A stretch of 64,000 nt of DNA from Clostridiaceae bacterium. Lineage in GTDB: Bacteria > Bacillota > Clostridia > DSM-8532. The stretch spans positions 1 to 64,000 of the forward strand of contig JAAYFY010000093.1 in the NCBI GenBank assembly GCA_012728015.1, written 5' to 3'. Below the pieces are notes generated by a model. The model was not told the origin of the DNA and searched no databases. It worked only from the letters and a program-made list of their open reading frames with translations. Numbering within the stretch: the first letter of the stretch is position 1; each line of letters starts with the position of its first letter. This document shows positions 52,285 through 61,550 of this stretch, piece after piece. The position numbers and the translations under genes are program-made.

Positions 52285-53067
52285 TTAATAAACCCTGCCG
52301 ACATCATTTACAGCCTTGTCCAGCGTTGAGTCCTGGTATTGTATCATCCTCTGGTTGGCTTCATAGGACCTTAGTATGGTGATCATGTCCACCATCTCTT
52401 TTATGGAGTCCACATTGGAGCGCTCGACATATCCCTGGAGCACAGTGCCGGTAAACTCGCCCTCAACGGTGTCCCCGGTTACCGTAACAAGGTTCATGCC
52501 AAATTTCCTGAGGGTTTCCAGGTTTTCAAACTTCCTGATCCTTAAGGTATCAACATACATTTCGTCCTGGTAGATATCCCCGTTGCTGTTAACAGTGAAA
52601 TCGGCGCCCTCAAGGAATATGGCCCCGTTCTCACCCATCACCACATAGCCGCTCCGGGTGACAAGCCGTCCCTGGTCGTCCAGCTTAAAAGTTCCATCCC
52701 GGGTGTAAAACTCCCGGTAGTTGCCCTCGGCATCCTGGACGGCCACAGCGAAAAAGGCCCCGTCGTCGCCGTTGATGGCAAAATCGGTATTGAGGTTGGT
52801 GTTTTCAAGGGAGCCCTGGGTATAATCGGTATAGACCTCGGCGATATCGTTGTATAAAGCCATGTAGCCTATGTCCCGAATACCGTTGGGAGACCGGTTG
52901 GCATAATCGTAAAGGCGCTTGGCAAGGACTTCGGAGAATTCCCTGAACACAACGCCATCCTTTTTAAAGCCGTTGGTGTTCACGTTTGCCAGGTTGTTGG
53001 ACAAAACGTCCATCTTCCTGTTGAGTGTCAGCATGCCATAACCGGACGTATAAAGGCCTCTTATCAT
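52285..53067 (-). CDS. flgF: Flagellar basal-body rod protein FlgF (FlhO-like)
   Basis: The 260-residue product opens MIRGLYTSGYGMLTLNRKMDVLSNNLANVNTNGFKKD. It has FAINGDDGAFFAVAVQDAEGNYREFYTRDGTF and ends RSNVDSIKEMVDMITILRSYEANQRMIQYQDSTLDKAV. It is a proximal rod component. GGAAGG precedes the ATG. It lies before flgG with a 109-base gap. Confidence 0.9.
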   Translation of the reverse strand: MIRGLYTSGYGMLTLNRKMDVLSNNLANVNTNGFKKDGVVFREFSEVLAKRLYDYANRSPNGIRDIGYMALYNDIAEVYTDYTQGSLENTNLNTDFAINGDDGAFFAVAVQDAEGNYREFYTRDGTFKLDDQGRLVTRSGYVVMGENGAIFLEGADFTVNSNGDIYQDEMYVDTLRIRKFENLETLRKFGMNLVTVTGDTVEGEFTGTVLQGYVERSNVDSIKEMVDMITILRSYEANQRMIQYQDSTLDKAVNDVGRVY

Positions 53068-53204
53068 GGATTTACCTTCCCCTTTACCGATTTAAGAAGA
53101 TACGGGTTCTGTGATATATATCGGGTTTTTGGGAGGAAGGGTTAATGATTTGGAAGTGGAAAGTAAAGAACATTTATTTACATCCAACCTCTTACATCCA
53201 TTTG

Positions 53205-53244
53205 CGAGATTGCCGCGCTCGTTGTCACTCACTCGCAATGACAT
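53205..53244. repeat. Palindromic REP/MITE-like repeat overlapping a gene end
   Basis: GCGAGATTGCCGCGC, a short middle and CTCGCAATGACA form a short copy of the family. Its right half codes on the minus strand for the last residues (VIASE) and the TGA of the activase gene. Confidence 0.75.
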
Positions 53245-56200
53245 TTTTTCTATACTCCCTGGTTGTCTCAAACAGGCGTGAAACCTGCAGCAGGAAAGCT
53301 TCAAGACGTGACTCGATAAGCTGGGGAAAGGCGTTGCCATCGGTTTCCACCGAGAGGAAAGGCAATGACGGCCAGACCTCCATCACCTTTGCCACGAGAT
53401 CCGCATCACGGGCTATCCTGGGCTTGTGGGAGTTAAGTTTGTTGGTCGCCAGGGCTTCGGCGATGCGTGAAGGCATACATCCGAAAGGCCCAAGGGACAG
53501 CACGCCGTCCACGCTCTCCACTATTTCGGCCATGGCTGCCCCAACCGTCAGTATGGCCTCACCCGTAAGCCGCGGGGATATCAGATCACGGGCCGCTTCT
53601 ACCAGGTGTTCCACATCATTATCAAATACACTGTAAAAACCGCAATCGGCAAACATGCCCCGGATCTCGACCTCAAAGGGGTTCTTGACCATGCATGTAA
53701 TCTTATTTTTCAGCCGGTCACCCCACCTGGACTTAGCCACAAGCCTGTGCTGGACAATGTAATCGCAGTATTTTATCCATTCCGAGACAGGGGCGGTTCT
53801 TACCCAGAAGCCCTGTTTGCTGATCCGCTCTACCAGGTACTGCCGCGAAAACCCGTCGCGCCGCACATATATCTCCCCGATGAGGGCTATGGAAGGAATA
53901 TCGCCAAGGTCGCATTTTCTTGGCAGCTCCGATAGAATCCTGGCCGCCTGCCCGATCTTCTTCTTCAAGACCTTCCACCGATCGCGGGCAATGCTTTCTA
54001 TGAGGATTTCGGATACCTCCCTGAAAACCTCTACGGCGTGATCAGGATCCCTGGCTATGGCCAGAATAGCGCTGTATATGTCGTCCAGAACATCGGACAG
54101 GACGATGGAGTGCCATGCCCTGAGGGCAAATTTAACCCCGAATCCCGCGTATGAGTTTTCGGAGGTCAGGGATAGCATGGTTACTCTGTCCAGCTTCTTT
54201 TTCCTCACTATCTCCCGCATCATGATATTGTACTGGCCGAACCGGCATGGGCCCGAGGTTTCGGGCATGAAATTCACCAGGATGTCTTCGCCGTTCCATT
54301 CCTCCTCCACATAACGCAAGAGGCTTCCGGCTGTAAGGAGCAGCGGCAGGCATTCCTTGCAAGAGGCAACAGTCCTGCCCAAGGTAAGCTCCTTTTCGCC
54401 GGCGGGCGGAAGCGATACGGTCCTGACCCCCACATATTCCATGGTGGCGGCCAGCATCCTCGCGCCGATCTCGCCCATGGAGGGCATGAGCACCTTTACC
54501 CTGGGATGGGTAAGCGGGTACCTGGAACCGTCGGGAAGCACCACCATCATTTTCCCGGCTGCAGTTTCAAGGCGGGCGGTTTGGAATGGTTCCATCCCGG
54601 CAGCAACCTCAACGCCCCGGCGGACCATATCGTTATATCTTTTCACCACGTCGATGAAAGCCTCTATACGGGTATCCACGCCCGCATCGGCGGTATGGGA
54701 GTCAAGCTCCAGGGTGAGCGACGGCTTTTGTCCCATAACATCCCTGAAGTAATTGATCAGGAATGAATCGGGGCCGCAGCTGAAATTGGTGATATAGGCA
54801 GCGAAAAGCCTGTCATGCTTTTTCACATACCTGGCGGCTTTAAGGATCCATTGACCCGACGCCCAATACATATTATCCTGGGAGCTTTCGTGTTCTAAAG
54901 GCAGGAAATCCTGGGGTATAACCCGGTAACCCCTGGACGCGAATTTTTTGGGTATCCCCATATTCCCCATGCTGGAAAAGGCATTGTACGGACGCCCGAA
55001 GAGGACCACCGAAAATCCCTCCGGGGAGGCTTCTATCTCCTCCAGGGCCTTTTCCCCGGCTTCCCTGCACTTTTTATGGAAGGCCTTTTGCGCTTTTCGC
55101 CCCACCTCAAAAGCCAGCCTGATTTCCCTGGCGCTGTGCCCAAGCCTGCGGCCCATCTCCATAAAATCGGCTTCCGCGGCTTCATACCCCCTGGTCATGT
55201 CCAGAACGGGGCTTAGAACCTCGGTCTCTGACAACCGGGGAAACGCGGCCTTGAGCGTATAGGGCTCAGACTGGACAAAAGGGCATGACACACTGACTTC
55301 ATCGCCGCCGGGAACAGGGAGGGCCTTGATATGGGGCAAGAATACCACATCGGGTTTCTTGTCCAAAAGCGATTTCAGCGTGCCATGGGCCTGCTCCACG
55401 GGCCAGCAGAAGGCCGCCCCTTCCATCAGGCATCCTTCGGCGTCGATCCTGTCGGGCAGGACCACTTTATAGCCCAGGGTCCTGAAAAAGCCCTCATATA
55501 GCGGCAGAAGGGTGTGGGTCATAAGAGAAAGATTTATCCCTATGCTCTTTCCATTGGGTTTGGTATCTTCGGGCACAAACATGCCGGCGGTCTCAAAGAG
55601 CAGCTTTTCCCTTAAGGCCACAAGGTCCAGCAAGGCCACATCCACGTCATTATGGCGGTTTATTATGTTGTAATACTTGTTGCAGGCTCCGCCGAAGGGG
55701 TATATTCTGCCATCCAGCCGGATACGGCTGATGGTGCATTTCCGGTCGCATTTTTCCTTTCCCCCGGCACAGACGAACGGCTCCTCATATATTACTTCGC
55801 GGCCCGCCAATGCTTTCAGGTCGAAGCTCTGGACGGGTACCTGCCCAAGCTCCTGCTGCGACATGGTTTCCAGCGCCACGCCATAGGCGCCCATCAGCCC
55901 CGGTTCGGGAGGCACCACGATCTCCCGCCCGGTTAGTGATGCCATGGCCACAGGCACGGCTTTGTTGTAGCAGACACCGCCCTGCATGAAAACCTTCGCG
56001 CCCACCGGACGGTTTCCCTTAACCCTGTTGAGGTAGTTCATGCATATGGAATAGACAAGCCCGGCGGCTATATCCGCCCTGGATATGCCGCTGTGGATAG
56101 CGGTTTTGATATCGCTTCCTATAAATGCCGCGCACTGGTCGCTGAAGTTTGGCGGGGCAACTCCCTTCATGGCCAGGTCTCCGATTTCCTCAACCCTCAA

Positions 56201-57532
56201 ATCCAGTGATTCCAGGGCCGACTCCTCCAGAAAAGACCCCGTTCCAGCCGAACAAGCCTCATTCATGGCATAATCCGAGGCAACGCCGCTGGTCAGGTAT
56301 GTATATTTGGCATCCTGGCCCCCAATCTCGAAAATGGTGTCTACTTCGGGATCAAAATAGGCCGCTGCCCTGGCATGGGCGATGATCTCGTTTATAACGG
56401 CGGGGGTCAGGGCATGAAGCCCGGCAATCTGCCGGCCCGAGCCGGTCACCCCAAGACCCGTTATGTTTACGGGAACGTCTATTTTAGAAGCAATACCTGC
56501 ATAGCATTTCCGGGACGCGCCCACCGGATCGCCGTTGGTTCTAAGATAAATACCCGCCAGGATGGCATTATCACCGCGCCGTACCAATACTGCCTTTGTG
56601 GTGGTTGATCCCACATCAAGTCCCAGAACACAGTCGTCGCCCGCCCTGGCATGACCCCGTATGGGCTCCATAAACCTGACTCGGGATAGGGCATCCCCCA
56701 GGGGCGGGTGCCTGGAAAAAACATGCTCCCCTTCAGTAAACAGATTATCAGCCTGCGGCGTGGGTTTTGTTTCATGGGAAAGGGCCCATATCGCCGCTCC
56801 CAGCGCCTCGAAGCAGCGGCTGTGTTCAGGGATGACCACATGGAGCGCCTCTTCCTCTAAAAACTTTACCATGATATGGTTTGAAGCGCTTCCGCCGACC
56901 AGGAGGACAGTACCCGGCTCCTCGCCCTTTAAAAGTTCGGTGATCTTCCCTGCCATCATCTTGCAGAGCCCGGAAACAACACGGGATTTGGGCGCTCCCT
57001 TGTTGAGGGCGTGGGTGCAGTCGCTCTTGCAAAACACGCTGCACCGGCCGGCCACCTTGTAGGGGTTTTCGGCATCGGCTATGTTCATGGCTTCTTCTAC
57101 AGAAAGGTCCATGCGCTTGATCTGCTGGAGGAAGAATTCACCCGTGCCCGAGGCGCATTTGTTTCCGCTTCGGACTTCGATTATCCGGCCCTCATTGTCC
57201 AGCCTGTAAACCATTAAGGTCTCCCCGCCCGCGCTTATAAGCGTACCGGCCTTTTTCCCGGTTGTTCGGGACCACCAGCTGTAAGCCGCCTCCAGGGCTT
57301 CAGGCTCGGGAATCCCGGTGGCATTTACCAGGTGCCTGAGCTTGCGCCCGGTAACAACTACCCTGTCCGGGGTTTGGGCAAAACCCCCGGCGAACAGTTG
57401 GGAAAGTATCTTCCTGGGATTCCCGCCGTGGGGAATGGACCTTGTTTTTATTATTTCTATATCGCAATGGTTGAGGCTTATCTCTGCAACGGTTACAGTA
57501 GACGCGCCGACACAGATTCCCGCTGTTTTCAT
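53225..57532 (-). CDS. Fused acyl-CoA dehydratase activase-type ATPase (BcrAD/BadFG, DUF2229)
   Basis: This 1435-residue protein joins two ASKHA ATPase halves. Half one (1-270) has ASGGE-type and GNKCASGTGEFF...GRCSVFCKSDC cysteines. Half two (about 295-560) has VLGLDVGSTTTKAVLV and EACSAGTGSFLEES...QCAAFIGSD. Both halves keep the Cys pair that holds the bridging [4Fe-4S] cluster in HgdC-type activators. A DUF2229 region (about 640-890) and an HgdB-like Cys-containing region (about 990-1400) follow, with FSCGPDSFLINYF and CKECLPLLL. Such proteins inject electrons into 2-hydroxyacyl-CoA dehydratases or double-cubane reductases. The substrate is unknown. AGAAGGAG precedes the ATG. The stop comes from a repeat. 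Confidence 0.85.
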   Translation of the reverse strand: MKTAGICVGASTVTVAEISLNHCDIEIIKTRSIPHGGNPRKILSQLFAGGFAQTPDRVVVTGRKLRHLVNATGIPEPEALEAAYSWWSRTTGKKAGTLISAGGETLMVYRLDNEGRIIEVRSGNKCASGTGEFFLQQIKRMDLSVEEAMNIADAENPYKVAGRCSVFCKSDCTHALNKGAPKSRVVSGLCKMMAGKITELLKGEEPGTVLLVGGSASNHIMVKFLEEEALHVVIPEHSRCFEALGAAIWALSHETKPTPQADNLFTEGEHVFSRHPPLGDALSRVRFMEPIRGHARAGDDCVLGLDVGSTTTKAVLVRRGDNAILAGIYLRTNGDPVGASRKCYAGIASKIDVPVNITGLGVTGSGRQIAGLHALTPAVINEIIAHARAAAYFDPEVDTIFEIGGQDAKYTYLTSGVASDYAMNEACSAGTGSFLEESALESLDLRVEEIGDLAMKGVAPPNFSDQCAAFIGSDIKTAIHSGISRADIAAGLVYSICMNYLNRVKGNRPVGAKVFMQGGVCYNKAVPVAMASLTGREIVVPPEPGLMGAYGVALETMSQQELGQVPVQSFDLKALAGREVIYEEPFVCAGGKEKCDRKCTISRIRLDGRIYPFGGACNKYYNIINRHNDVDVALLDLVALREKLLFETAGMFVPEDTKPNGKSIGINLSLMTHTLLPLYEGFFRTLGYKVVLPDRIDAEGCLMEGAAFCWPVEQAHGTLKSLLDKKPDVVFLPHIKALPVPGGDEVSVSCPFVQSEPYTLKAAFPRLSETEVLSPVLDMTRGYEAAEADFMEMGRRLGHSAREIRLAFEVGRKAQKAFHKKCREAGEKALEEIEASPEGFSVVLFGRPYNAFSSMGNMGIPKKFASRGYRVIPQDFLPLEHESSQDNMYWASGQWILKAARYVKKHDRLFAAYITNFSCGPDSFLINYFRDVMGQKPSLTLELDSHTADAGVDTRIEAFIDVVKRYNDMVRRGVEVAAGMEPFQTARLETAAGKMMVVLPDGSRYPLTHPRVKVLMPSMGEIGARMLAATMEYVGVRTVSLPPAGEKELTLGRTVASCKECLPLLLTAGSLLRYVEEEWNGEDILVNFMPETSGPCRFGQYNIMMREIVRKKKLDRVTMLSLTSENSYAGFGVKFALRAWHSIVLSDVLDDIYSAILAIARDPDHAVEVFREVSEILIESIARDRWKVLKKKIGQAARILSELPRKCDLGDIPSIALIGEIYVRRDGFSRQYLVERISKQGFWVRTAPVSEWIKYCDYIVQHRLVAKSRWGDRLKNKITCMVKNPFEVEIRGMFADCGFYSVFDNDVEHLVEAARDLISPRLTGEAILTVGAAMAEIVESVDGVLSLGPFGCMPSRIAEALATNKLNSHKPRIARDADLVAKVMEVWPSLPFLSVETDGNAFPQLIESRLEAFLLQVSRLFETTREYRKNVIASE

Positions 57533-57593
57533 GAATGACTCCTTCTAAGAGTATTTTAGGTGTTTTTTCTAAAGGTTTTTTACAGTTAGCCCC

Positions 57594-58679
57594 CTATATT
57601 TTCATGTTCATGACTTCTCTTACTTCCTCAAGGGTTTTAATGGCCTCTTCCCTTGCGGCCGCAATGCCTGAACGAAGCACCCCGCGCACATAGTCCAGGT
57701 TCTGTTCCAGTTCCTTTCTCCGGGTTCTCAGGGGACGAAGGTACTCGTTGAGCGACTCGGTGAGGAGCCTCTTCAATTGGCCAGAACCGGCGTCTCCGAT
57801 TTCTTCGGCTATTTCTTCCGGCTTTCTTCCGGTCGTCAAAGAGGCGAGCATCAAAAGGTTTGATACCTCAGGCCTGTTTGCGGGATCATATGTTATCCTT
57901 CTGTCGGAATCGGTCTTGGCCTTTTTTATCAACAGGGCCGTTTCATCCTCATCGGCGCTTAGCATTATGGCGTTATTCCTGCTCTTGCTCATCTTCTGGG
58001 AACCGTCCAGCCCAAGAATAATGGGAGCTTCGCTCAACAGAGGCTGAGGTTCGGGGAAAACAGGTTTATTGCTTGCAAACCTCGTATTGAATCTCCTGGC
58101 TATGGTCCTGGTCAGCTCAAGATGAGGCAGCTGGTCCTTGCCGACAGGAACTACCGTGGCTTTGCAGAAAAGGATATCGGCAGCCTGATGGACGGGATAG
58201 GTATACATACCCGCGTTGATCCGTTTCTGCCCCGAAGCGGTTATCTCTTCCTTTACCGTAGGATTCCGGTCCAGCTCGGCATTTGTTACAAGGGTCAAAA
58301 ATGGCAGAAGGAGCTGATTCAGTTCAGGCACATGGCTGTGAGGGAAAATGAAAGTCCTGCCGTCGGAAGGATCTATCCCCGCGGCAATATAGTCGATAGT
58401 CAGCTGAATAACGTTCTCGGCAATATTCTCAAAAGTGTCCCTGTCTGTCAGCACCTGGTAATCGGCAATTACTATAAAAGTGGGAACGCCCAGCTTATGG
58501 AGCCGCACCCTGTTTTGAAGCGACCCGAAAAGATGACCGATATGCAGCCTTCCGGTAGGCCTGTCCCCTGTGAGTACCTTATACTTCCCTGGATTTTCCT
58601 GTATATCTTTTTCCAGTTGTTTGCTCCTTGCCAGCGAGGCTTCAAACGTGTCGTAGTTTATTTTTTCAATGGTCGACAT
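57594..58679 (-). CDS. trpS: Tryptophanyl-tRNA synthetase
   Basis: This class I synthetase has 361 residues. The HIGH signature is HIGH in GRLHIGHLFGSLQNR and the KMSKS loop is GSQKMSKSRNNAI. AGMYTYPVHQAADILFCKATVVPVGKDQLPHLELTR is the TrpRS core. It is about 25 residues longer than the common bacterial form. No T-box leader was seen upstream. AAAGGA lies before the ATG. Confidence 0.95.
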   Translation of the reverse strand: MSTIEKINYDTFEASLARSKQLEKDIQENPGKYKVLTGDRPTGRLHIGHLFGSLQNRVRLHKLGVPTFIVIADYQVLTDRDTFENIAENVIQLTIDYIAAGIDPSDGRTFIFPHSHVPELNQLLLPFLTLVTNAELDRNPTVKEEITASGQKRINAGMYTYPVHQAADILFCKATVVPVGKDQLPHLELTRTIARRFNTRFASNKPVFPEPQPLLSEAPIILGLDGSQKMSKSRNNAIMLSADEDETALLIKKAKTDSDRRITYDPANRPEVSNLLMLASLTTGRKPEEIAEEIGDAGSGQLKRLLTESLNEYLRPLRTRRKELEQNLDYVRGVLRSGIAAAREEAIKTLEEVREVMNMKI

Positions 58680-58830
58680 GATAATCCATTCCTTTCCGTT
58701 GAGTATTCAACTGCTATATCAAAAAAGCAGCGGCTTTTATCATTACCGGCCAGTTTTTAATTGTATCATGCTCAGCCGGAAAAGTTCATAATATAAAATC
58801 CCCTATTCCCGCAAGAACAAGGGGCAAGAA

Positions 58831-58860
58831 CGGGGCAACCCTGATTTCAGAACTGCCCCG
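58831..58860 (-). terminator. Possible terminator after mbl
   Basis: CGGGGCA and TGCCCCG pair over seven bases around a 16-base loop. The minus-strand tail is TTCTTG, which is weak. It lies 73 bases after the mbl stop and before trpS. Confidence 0.4.
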
Positions 58861-58932
58861 CCTTTTCCATTTCAAATGGCCTTTATAGTCAACCGTGTAT
58901 ATTAGTCCTTAACTCTCGCCAGCCACCGATTA

Positions 58933-59964
58933 TTAATAGCTGTATCCAGCACCCCTGGCATATTCGTTGCTGCGAAGCATATCCAGATTGTCAAGCGCCT
59001 TTCCGGTACCAACTGCCACGGCCGAGACGGCATCATCGGCAATGATTACCTTGATGCCCGTCTTGTGCTCCAGCAGCTTGTCCAGGCCATAAACCAGGCT
59101 TCCTCCGCCGGTCATGACAATTCCCCTGTCGCTGATATCCGCGGCAAGTTCGGGAGGGGTTCTCTCCAATACAGAATGGACAGCCTCAACAACGCTGGAT
59201 ACCGGTTCGTCCAGGGCATCCATCAATTCGGTGGACGTTACCGTTATGGTTTTGGGAAGCCCGGAAATAAGGTTCCTTCCCCTGATGTCCATGGAAACCT
59301 CCTCGGGCCTCGGGAATACCGTACCTATGCTTATCTTGAGCTCCTCGGCGGTCCTCTCGCCGATCATCAGGTTATGCTTTTTCCTCATATATCTTACAAT
59401 GGCTTCGTCAAACTTATCGCCTGCCACCTTGATGGATGTGCTCACAACCGTACCGCCCAGGGAGATGACAGCTATATCGGTGGTTCCGCCGCCAACATCC
59501 ACCACCATGCTCCCGCAGGCCTTGGTGATGTCAAGCCCGGCGCCGATGGCCGCGGCAATAGGTTCCTCTATAAGATAGGTCTTCCTGGCCCCCGCCTGGA
59601 TGGCGGCGTCCTCAACCGCTCTTTTTTCTACCTCTGTGACGCCGGAGGGCACGCAGATCATGACACGGGGCTTAAAGAGCCTGAAAATGCTGGATAATGT
59701 TACCCTGTTAAGAAAGTACTTAAGCATTCTCTCGGTCACATGGTAATCCGAAATAACGCCATCGCGAAGAGGACGGCAGGCTATGATGTTGCCCGGCGTT
59801 CTGCCCAGCATTCGACGCGCTTCCTCGCCCACAGCCAAAATCTTGTCTGTATTTTTGTCGATTGCAACAACAGAGGGCTCACGAAGGATGATACCCTTGC
59901 CCTTGACATAGATGAGCACCGAAGCGGTTCCCAAATCCAATCCTATATCCAATCCAAGGCCCAA
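58933..59964 (-). CDS. mbl: MreB-like actin, Mbl type
   Basis: This is a second MreB paralogue of 343 residues, with [32 protein letters not shown] at the start. MVVDVGGGTTDIAVISLGGT and IVMTGGGSLVYGLDKLL are the ATP motifs. The AVGEEARRMLGRTPGNI segment matches Bacillus Mbl better than MreB. It differs from 42977-43999 over the last 30 residues. The likely start is TTG, with AAGGGG 9 bases upstream. In Bacillus mbl lies between spoIIID and flhO, and it keeps that relative position here. Confidence 0.92.
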   Translation of the reverse strand: MGLGLDIGLDLGTASVLIYVKGKGIILREPSVVAIDKNTDKILAVGEEARRMLGRTPGNIIACRPLRDGVISDYHVTERMLKYFLNRVTLSSIFRLFKPRVMICVPSGVTEVEKRAVEDAAIQAGARKTYLIEEPIAAAIGAGLDITKACGSMVVDVGGGTTDIAVISLGGTVVSTSIKVAGDKFDEAIVRYMRKKHNLMIGERTAEELKISIGTVFPRPEEVSMDIRGRNLISGLPKTITVTSTELMDALDEPVSSVVEAVHSVLERTPPELAADISDRGIVMTGGGSLVYGLDKLLEHKTGIKVIIADDAVSAVAVGTGKALDNLDMLRSNEYARGAGYSY

Positions 59965-60100
59965 AGTCTACAACCCCTTTGCTCACATATCATAACCGGT
60001 ACACTTAACATCTTAACAATATCCGGGTATGATTACAAGTGTGAATTTGAGCAATATCAAGCCTTTCAGCATGATTCGGACACCGCGGGAAAAGGCTTAA

Positions 60101-60128
60101 ACAAAAAGACCGGTTTTACCCGGTCTTT
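60101..60128 (-). terminator. Intrinsic terminator after the aminomutase operon
   Basis: AAAGACCGG, a loop of about six bases and CCGGTCTTTTT give a strong stem with a T run on the minus strand, followed by GTTT. It lies 24 bases after the stop at 60152. Confidence 0.85.
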
Positions 60129-60151
60129 CGTCATTATTACCGCATTATAAT

Positions 60152-61537
60152 CTATTCCACCCTGCTCTGCCTGAGGGAAAGCAGCTCGGGGAAGTATTCC
60201 TTGGCCAGCTGCTCCATTTCGGCATCGCTCATTACAGTGGTCCTGCCGTTTTCATACTCGTTGTCAATCCGCGCTTTGATTTTTGCCACCTTTTGGTTCT
60301 TTTTATCGATGGCCTTGTCACCCTTGAGCATGAAATAGTTATTGAGCCATGCCGCCACGCCGGCAAGCCCGGAGTGCTTATCAACCACTACAACGGGAGG
60401 CCTTCCCAGGATCTTGGTAGTGTCGAATATGTTGTAGATCTCCTCGTCCTTCAAAAGGCCGTCGGCATGTATGCCTGCCCGCGTGGCATTGAAAGCCCGG
60501 CCCACAAAGGGGGTCCTTGGCGGAATTTCGTAATTCAGCTTGTTTTCAAAGAACTCGGCAATCTCGGTGATTACCCTAAGGTCCATACCTCCCGAATCGC
60601 CCCTGAGCTGGACATATTCCATGACCATGGATTCCAGCGGGGTGTTTCCTGTTCTCTCACCGATGCCCAAAAGGGAGGTGTTCACGTTGGCGGCGCCATA
60701 CAGCCATGCGGTGGTGGAGTTGGTCACTGCCCGGTAGAAATCGTTGTGGCCATGCCATTCAAGCCACTCGGAGGGCACTTCCGCATAGTTGACCAGGCCG
60801 TATATGATCTGGGGCACGCTTCTTGGCATCGCCACGCCGGGTATGCTTACCCCCAGTCCCATGGTATCGCAGGCACGGATCTTCACAGGCATATTTGCCT
60901 GCTTCGACAGCCCCATGAGCTTGTTTACGAAGGGCAGCACGAAGCCGTAGAAATCCGACCGGGTGATGTCCTCGAGGTGGCACCGGGGAATGATTCCAGC
61001 CTCCAGCGCCGACGAAACAATACCCAAATACTGTTCCATCGCCTGGGTCCTGTTCATCTTCAGCTTCTTGAATATGTGGTAATCAGAGCAGGAAACCAGG
61101 ATTCCCGTTTCCTTGATCCCCATATCCTTGGCCAGCTGGAAATCTTCCTTTTTGGCACGTATCCATGAAGTGATCTGGGGATAGTCGTAGCCTTTTTCCA
61201 TGCATTTTGCCACGGCTTCCCTGTCCACCTTGGAGTACAGGAAGAACTCGCTCTGCTTTATGATACCGCTTCCATTGTCCAGCTTGTGGAGAAGATCAAA
61301 GAGCTTGCTGATCTCATCCACAGTATAGGGAGAACGCGCCTGCTGGCCGTCCCTGAAGGTAGTATCGGTGATGTAAAGCCTTTCAGGAATGTTCATGGGA
61401 ACGGTCCTGTGGTTGAAAACCAGCCTTGGAACTTCATTATAGGGAAAAATATTGCGAAATAGGTTCGGGTCCTTCACATCTCTGAACTGGAACTCTATTT
61501 CCATCATCCTGCTTTTCCTATTGAATTTTACGTTCAT
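60152..61537 (-). CDS. DRE-TIM synthase, candidate Re-citrate or homocitrate synthase
   Basis: The 461-residue product has the DRE-TIM metallolyase signature as DTTFRDGQQ at about 58-66 and the HxH metal pair in EWHGHNDF. LGIGERTGNTPLESMVMEYVQLRG and AGIHADGLLKDEEIYN follow the isopropylmalate, homocitrate and Re-citrate synthase group. It lacks the leucine-binding regulatory domain of LeuA. The first 50 residues are an extension unlike LeuA. No leu or lys genes are near. It starts 13 bases after the glutamate aminomutase, so a Re-citrate synthase feeding 2-oxoglutarate and glutamate is the favoured reading. Homocitrate synthase remains possible. Confidence 0.7.
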   Translation of the reverse strand: MNVKFNRKSRMMEIEFQFRDVKDPNLFRNIFPYNEVPRLVFNHRTVPMNIPERLYITDTTFRDGQQARSPYTVDEISKLFDLLHKLDNGSGIIKQSEFFLYSKVDREAVAKCMEKGYDYPQITSWIRAKKEDFQLAKDMGIKETGILVSCSDYHIFKKLKMNRTQAMEQYLGIVSSALEAGIIPRCHLEDITRSDFYGFVLPFVNKLMGLSKQANMPVKIRACDTMGLGVSIPGVAMPRSVPQIIYGLVNYAEVPSEWLEWHGHNDFYRAVTNSTTAWLYGAANVNTSLLGIGERTGNTPLESMVMEYVQLRGDSGGMDLRVITEIAEFFENKLNYEIPPRTPFVGRAFNATRAGIHADGLLKDEEIYNIFDTTKILGRPPVVVVDKHSGLAGVAAWLNNYFMLKGDKAIDKKNQKVAKIKARIDNEYENGRTTVMSDAEMEQLAKEYFPELLSLRQSRVE

Positions 61538-61550
61538 AAGCGCCCTCCGT

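Noticed and set aside
58680-58932. T-box leader before trpS
   Set aside because: No T-box core sequence (AGGGTGG..ACCGCG) and no Trp specifier arrangement were found on the minus strand.
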